From the NCBI GenBank assembly GCA_003963145.1, contig RXJJ01000017.1, positions 26,380 through 90,379 of the forward strand: 64,000 nt of DNA, written 5' to 3'. The notes below the pieces were generated by a model. That model ran no database searches and was not told the DNA's origin. It saw only the letters and a program-made list of their open reading frames with translations. Below, piece by piece: positions 61,051 through 64,000 of this stretch. The translations under genes were made by a program, and so were the position numbers. The DNA is from Bradyrhizobiaceae bacterium (GTDB taxonomy: Bacteria; Pseudomonadota; Alphaproteobacteria; Rhizobiales; Xanthobacteraceae). How positions within the stretch are numbered: position 1 is the stretch's first letter; every line of letters begins with the position of its first letter.

Positions 61051-61776
61051 TCAGACGGCGCAATAGCGGTCCTGAATCTCCTTGTCCGCAAGGAGCGCCG
61101 CCGAACTGCTTTCGTAGACGATTTCACCCTGGTCGATAATGATCGCGCGGCTCGCCAGCCGCAGCGCCCATTCGACGTTCTGCTCGACAAGCAGCAACGT
61201 CACGCCGGAGTCTCGCAGACGCCGGAACAAAACTCCCATCTCTTCCACAAGCACCGGCATGATGCCCTCAGACGGCTCGTCAAGAAGAATCATTTTCGGT
61301 TTAGCGATCATCGCGCGGGCAATGGCCAGCATCTGCTGCTCGCCGCCGGACATCGTCGAACCCTGCTGATCGAGACGCTCCTTCAGCCGCGGAAAGATCT
61401 CGGCGATTTCATCGATCGCCGCGCGTTCATTGATCGCCTTATCACTGGCGAGAAGCCCCAGCCGCAAATTCTCGCGCACCGTCAGATCGCGCACAATGCG
61501 ACGCTCCTCCGGCACATAGGCAAGGCCTAAGCGAAAACGCTCATGCGCGGCAAGCGGCATCATGTCGTTGCCATCGAACATCGCCTGCCCGCTCGCGCGC
61601 GACATCAGCCCCATGACGGTGCGGATGGTCGTGGTCTTGCCCGCGCCGTTGCGTCCGACCAAAGCGACAATCTCTCCCTGCTCGACCGAAAACGACACGC
61701 TATGCAGCACATGGCTCGCGCCATACCACGCGTTGAGATTTTTAACGTCGAGCATAGCCATCTTACGCATACCCAT
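61051..61776 (-). CDS. livF: branched-chain-type ABC transporter ATP-binding protein LivF
   Basis: A 241-residue ABC ATPase: Walker A GRNGAGKTT, signature MSGGEQQMLAIARAM, Walker B MILLDEPSEGI and the EQNVEWAL histidine-loop region (Gln replaces the usual His, as in LivF proteins). The true start is uncertain: ATGs at 61776, 61770, 61761 and 61755 are in frame, and homologues begin at about MLDVKNL, so 61755-61761 may be the real start. A 13-bp direct duplication covers the upstream candidates. Co-transcribed with livH, livM and livG. Confidence 0.93.
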   Translation of the reverse strand: MGMRKMAMLDVKNLNAWYGASHVLHSVSFSVEQGEIVALVGRNGAGKTTTIRTVMGLMSRASGQAMFDGNDMMPLAAHERFRLGLAYVPEERRIVRDLTVRENLRLGLLASDKAINERAAIDEIAEIFPRLKERLDQQGSTMSGGEQQMLAIARAMIAKPKMILLDEPSEGIMPVLVEEMGVLFRRLRDSGVTLLLVEQNVEWALRLASRAIIIDQGEIVYESSSAALLADKEIQDRYCAV

Positions 61777-61792
61777 TTCTACGCATACCCAT
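61764..61792. repeat. short tandem duplication at the livG-livF junction
   Basis: TACGCATACCCAT occurs twice (61764-61776 and 61780-61792) with a TTC spacer, a 16-bp tandem unit. It spans the end of livG and the upstream livF start codons. It looks like a replication-slippage duplication that lengthened the gap and added extra ATG codons. Confidence 0.7.
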
Positions 61793-62534
61793 GGCTTTGC
61801 CCCAGATAGACCCGGCGGACTTCGGGATCCGCCTGAATGTGTTGTGGCGAACCGTCCGCGATCAGTCGGCCGTGATGCAGCACAAGGATGCGATCGCTGA
61901 GGCCGAGGATCATTTTCATCTTGTGTTCGACGAGAAGTATGGTGCGCTGCGCGGCGAGGCGCTCGATCAGCGCCACCATATCCTTGGTCTCCTCCGGTCC
62001 CATGCCGGCAGTCGGCTCATCGAGCAATAGCAATTCGGGGTCGGCAACCAGTGCAACCGCGATCTCCAGAGCACGCTGCTGGCCGTGCGCGAGGAATTTT
62101 GCCGTGGTGTTGCGGCGCCCCTGCAATCCGACAGCGTTCAATGCGGCATCGGCCTTCTCGTCAAGCTCATGCAAGCGGCCGCGATGGCTCCAGATGTCGT
62201 AACGCGAGCGCAACGCCTGTGCGGCGACGCGCACGTTTTCATGAACGGTAAGCAACGGAAAGATGTTGGTGATCTGATACGACCGCGCAATCCCGAGATG
62301 CACGAAACGGTGCTGCGGCGTGCCTGTAAGATCGGCTCCCTTGAATGAGATTCGGCCCGATGTCGGTGTCAGCACGCCCGATAGCACGTTAAAAAACGTG
62401 CTCTTTCCGGCGCCATTCGGTCCGATCACGGCCGTGACCTTGTTCGGCTCGAAACTCGCGGTGATGCCTTCGAGCGCCTTGAAGCCGCCGAAGCTGCGGC
62501 CGATGTCATCGACGGACAAAAGCGGCTCGCTCAT
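61779..62534 (-). CDS. livG: branched-chain-type ABC transporter ATP-binding protein LivG
   Basis: A 251-residue ABC ATPase with Walker A GPNGAGKST, signature LAHGQQRALEIAVAL, Walker B LLLLDEPTAGMGP and the VEHKM histidine loop. RPSY-like IARSYQITNIFPLLT between Walker A and the signature is typical of LivG. The start at 62534 overlaps the livM stop (ATGA); an upstream frame inside livM was rejected. The C-terminal tail (LGQSHGYA) ends in the tandem duplication. Confidence 0.94.
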   Translation of the reverse strand: MSEPLLSVDDIGRSFGGFKALEGITASFEPNKVTAVIGPNGAGKSTFFNVLSGVLTPTSGRISFKGADLTGTPQHRFVHLGIARSYQITNIFPLLTVHENVRVAAQALRSRYDIWSHRGRLHELDEKADAALNAVGLQGRRNTTAKFLAHGQQRALEIAVALVADPELLLLDEPTAGMGPEETKDMVALIERLAAQRTILLVEHKMKMILGLSDRILVLHHGRLIADGSPQHIQADPEVRRVYLGQSHGYA

Positions 62535-63547
62535 TTCGAACCTCTCCACGCCAGTAAAGTGCCCCAGATGCCTTTGGGCAGGAACAGCACAAACAGAATA
62601 AACACCGAGCCAACAATGATCTGCCAATGCGATGTCCAGATGGAGAACACGTCTTCCATCACAAGAAACGCGAGCGCGCCGATGAACGGACCGAAGAACG
62701 AGCCCGCGCCGCCGAGCAGCGTCATCATCACGATCATTCCGGAGGTCTGATAGTGTAATGAATCGAGCGGCACGATGGCGAGATGAATCGCCGACAGAGT
62801 TCCGGCCAGAGAACAGATGAAGCCGGACAGCGTGAATGAAAGAAGCTTGGCGCGTTCGACATTATATCCGCAGGCCCGCGCGCGGGTTTCATTCTCCCGG
62901 ATCGCCTCGATCACCGCGCCAAAGGGTGAATTCAGAACACGCGAGACAAACCAGAGCGCCAGCGCCGCGAAAGCCATCAGCACATAATACTTCTTCAGCG
63001 GATCGAGCAGATCCACCTGCAGTCCGAAAAGATCGATCTTGCTGACGGTGAAGCCACGCAAACCGTTCTCGCCACCGGTCCAGTTCGAGGCCTGCAGGGC
63101 CACATAATAAACCAATTGCGCCAGCGCCAGCGTCACCATCGAGAAATAGATGCCTCGGGTCCGGATCGACAGCGCGCCGATCACGAGCGCGAGCAGTCCT
63201 CCGACAAGAACTCCGAGCAGCATTGCCACATACCAGGGCGTTCCGAAATGGCCGATGGCGATCCCGGTGACGTAGGCGCCGGTTCCGAAAAACGCAGCGT
63301 GGCCGAATGACAGAAGCCCGGTGTAACCAAACAGCAAATTGTAGCCGACGCAGACGACACCATAGATCAGCACATTCACCGCGAGCGCTTTGGAGGGGAG
63401 CAGCCAGGGCAGCAGACACAGAGCCGCTATCGATAACGGCACGCGCCACGTCATTAATTGCGCGCGCCAGCCCCGTACCGCAGCAACGGTGACCGGAGCG
63501 CGCTCCATGGACGACAGCGAGGACGCGACGGGATTTGTCTCGGTCAT
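62531..63547 (-). CDS. livM: branched-chain-type ABC transporter permease LivM
   Basis: A 338-residue permease with about 9-10 helices. GYNLLFGYTGLLSFGHAAFFGTGAY (about 70-95) and the EAA-like loop SPFGAVIEAIRENETRARACGYN (about 205-227) are LivM landmarks. The N-terminus carries about 30 extra polar residues before the first helix. The start codon overlaps the livH stop by 4 bases. A much longer frame on the same strand is only read-through into livH. Confidence 0.93.
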   Translation of the reverse strand: MTETNPVASSLSSMERAPVTVAAVRGWRAQLMTWRVPLSIAALCLLPWLLPSKALAVNVLIYGVVCVGYNLLFGYTGLLSFGHAAFFGTGAYVTGIAIGHFGTPWYVAMLLGVLVGGLLALVIGALSIRTRGIYFSMVTLALAQLVYYVALQASNWTGGENGLRGFTVSKIDLFGLQVDLLDPLKKYYVLMAFAALALWFVSRVLNSPFGAVIEAIRENETRARACGYNVERAKLLSFTLSGFICSLAGTLSAIHLAIVPLDSLHYQTSGMIVMMTLLGGAGSFFGPFIGALAFLVMEDVFSIWTSHWQIIVGSVFILFVLFLPKGIWGTLLAWRGSK

Positions 63548-64000
63548 GCGTGTGCACCTGCCTTGCCGAACAAACCCTGCGGGCGAACAAGAAGAACGAG
63601 CGCCATCAGACCGAACATCACGATCTGCGCCATTTCTGGCGCGATCAGCGCTGTCATGCTGACGGCAATGCCGACAACGAGGCCGGCGACCACCGAGCCA
63701 ACCAGCGATCCCATGCCGCCGATCACCGTAACGACGAAGGCTTCCGCCAGAACCAGCGATCCCATCTCGGGATTGACGGTCCGCATTGGCGCGGCCAGCA
63801 CGCCGCCGAGCGCAGTAAGGCCGACACCGACGCCGAACACCAGCAGCCACACTTTACTGATGTCGATACCGAGCACGCGCATGATCTGCGGATCACGTGC
63901 CCCGGCCCGGACGATCAGACCGAATTTTGTTTTTTCCAGCAATACCCACAGCCCGAGCAGAATGGCACCGACTACGGCGATCACGAACAACCGGTAGATC
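63544..64000 (-). CDS. livH: branched-chain-type ABC transporter permease LivH (5' part beyond the window)
   Basis: The last 151 or so residues of a LivH permease; the gene enters from the right edge, so its start is not seen. The segment TKFGLIVRAGARDPQIMRVLGIDISKVWLLVFGVGVGL is the EAA-type loop and following helix, and VIGGMGSLVGSVVAGLVVGIAVSM a later helix pair. It completes the importer with LivM, LivG and LivF; the likely receptor is the LivJ-type protein encoded at 54790-56004. Confidence 0.9.
   Translation of the reverse strand, partial: IYRLFVIAVVGAILLGLWVLLEKTKFGLIVRAGARDPQIMRVLGIDISKVWLLVFGVGVGLTALGGVLAAPMRTVNPEMGSLVLAEAFVVTVIGGMGSLVGSVVAGLVVGIAVSMTALIAPEMAQIVMFGLMALVLLVRPQGLFGKAGAHA

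Noticed and set aside
1..64000. Mobile elements, CRISPR arrays, tRNA or rRNA genes
   Set aside because: No transposase or integrase reading frame, no regularly spaced direct repeats, no cloverleaf or ribosomal RNA sequence was recognised on either strand.

Overview
The window looks like chromosomal DNA of an alphaproteobacterium of the order Hyphomicrobiales, most likely the Bradyrhizobium/Afipia/Rhodopseudomonas group. Pointers are the DUF6894 and DUF3309 small proteins, the maltokinase-fused TreS in a glgE operon, GGAAC-N16-CGTT (EcfG, general stress) promoter signatures, and the density of ABC, TTT and MHS uptake systems for organic acids. I see no rRNA, tRNA, CRISPR array, insertion sequence, phage gene or origin. 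No stretch longer than 300 bases lacks a gene.

Layout. (1) 1-4100: small stress and sensor genes (DUF6894, glutathione peroxidase, a membrane class III cyclase with a CxxCH periplasmic domain, a Tat-exported dienelactone hydrolase, DUF3309). (2) 4119-17266: alpha-glucan/trehalose block, with malQ divergent from glgE, treS-maltokinase, glgB, glgX and treZ, the later genes coupled by ATGA overlaps. (3) 17376-21901: PHA-granule family protein, GGDEF-EAL protein, POT transporter. (4) 21999-32232: a ten-gene sugar-acid-type catabolic operon (polar amino acid-type ABC importer, 2-hydroxyacid dehydrogenase, SDR, RraA-like, DHDPS-like, IlvD/Edd dehydratase, mandelate-racemase-type dehydratase) with a divergent GntR regulator. 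(5) 32295-52242: an organosulfonate island. (6) 52510-64000: a persulfide dioxygenase-rhodanese fusion, then a CoA-thioester catabolic operon with GntR regulator and a branched-chain-type ABC importer that runs off the right edge.

The sulfonate island is the highlight. It encodes what reads as two entry routes into sulfoacetaldehyde. Sulfoacetate would be taken up (SauU-like MFS, perhaps the TctABC system), activated by a two-subunit SucCD-type CoA ligase, and reduced by a SauS-like acylating dehydrogenase. Isethionate would enter by an MHS transporter and be oxidised by a GMC flavoprotein (IseJ-like). Sulfoacetaldehyde is cleaved by Xsc to acetyl phosphate and sulfite; Pta makes acetyl-CoA; sulfite leaves by a YeiH-type exporter or is oxidised by SorAB. 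An ADP-forming ligase in place of the AMP-forming SauT known from Cupriavidus is the unusual step. Regulation is visible: a 41-bp element is repeated at the same distance upstream of tctC and of the sauU-like gene, beside the LysR gene, and a 17-bp ATTCC-N7-GGAAT palindrome occurs both between xsc and its IclR gene and upstream of sorA. Substrate assignments are inferences from family membership and context; the gene families themselves are clear.
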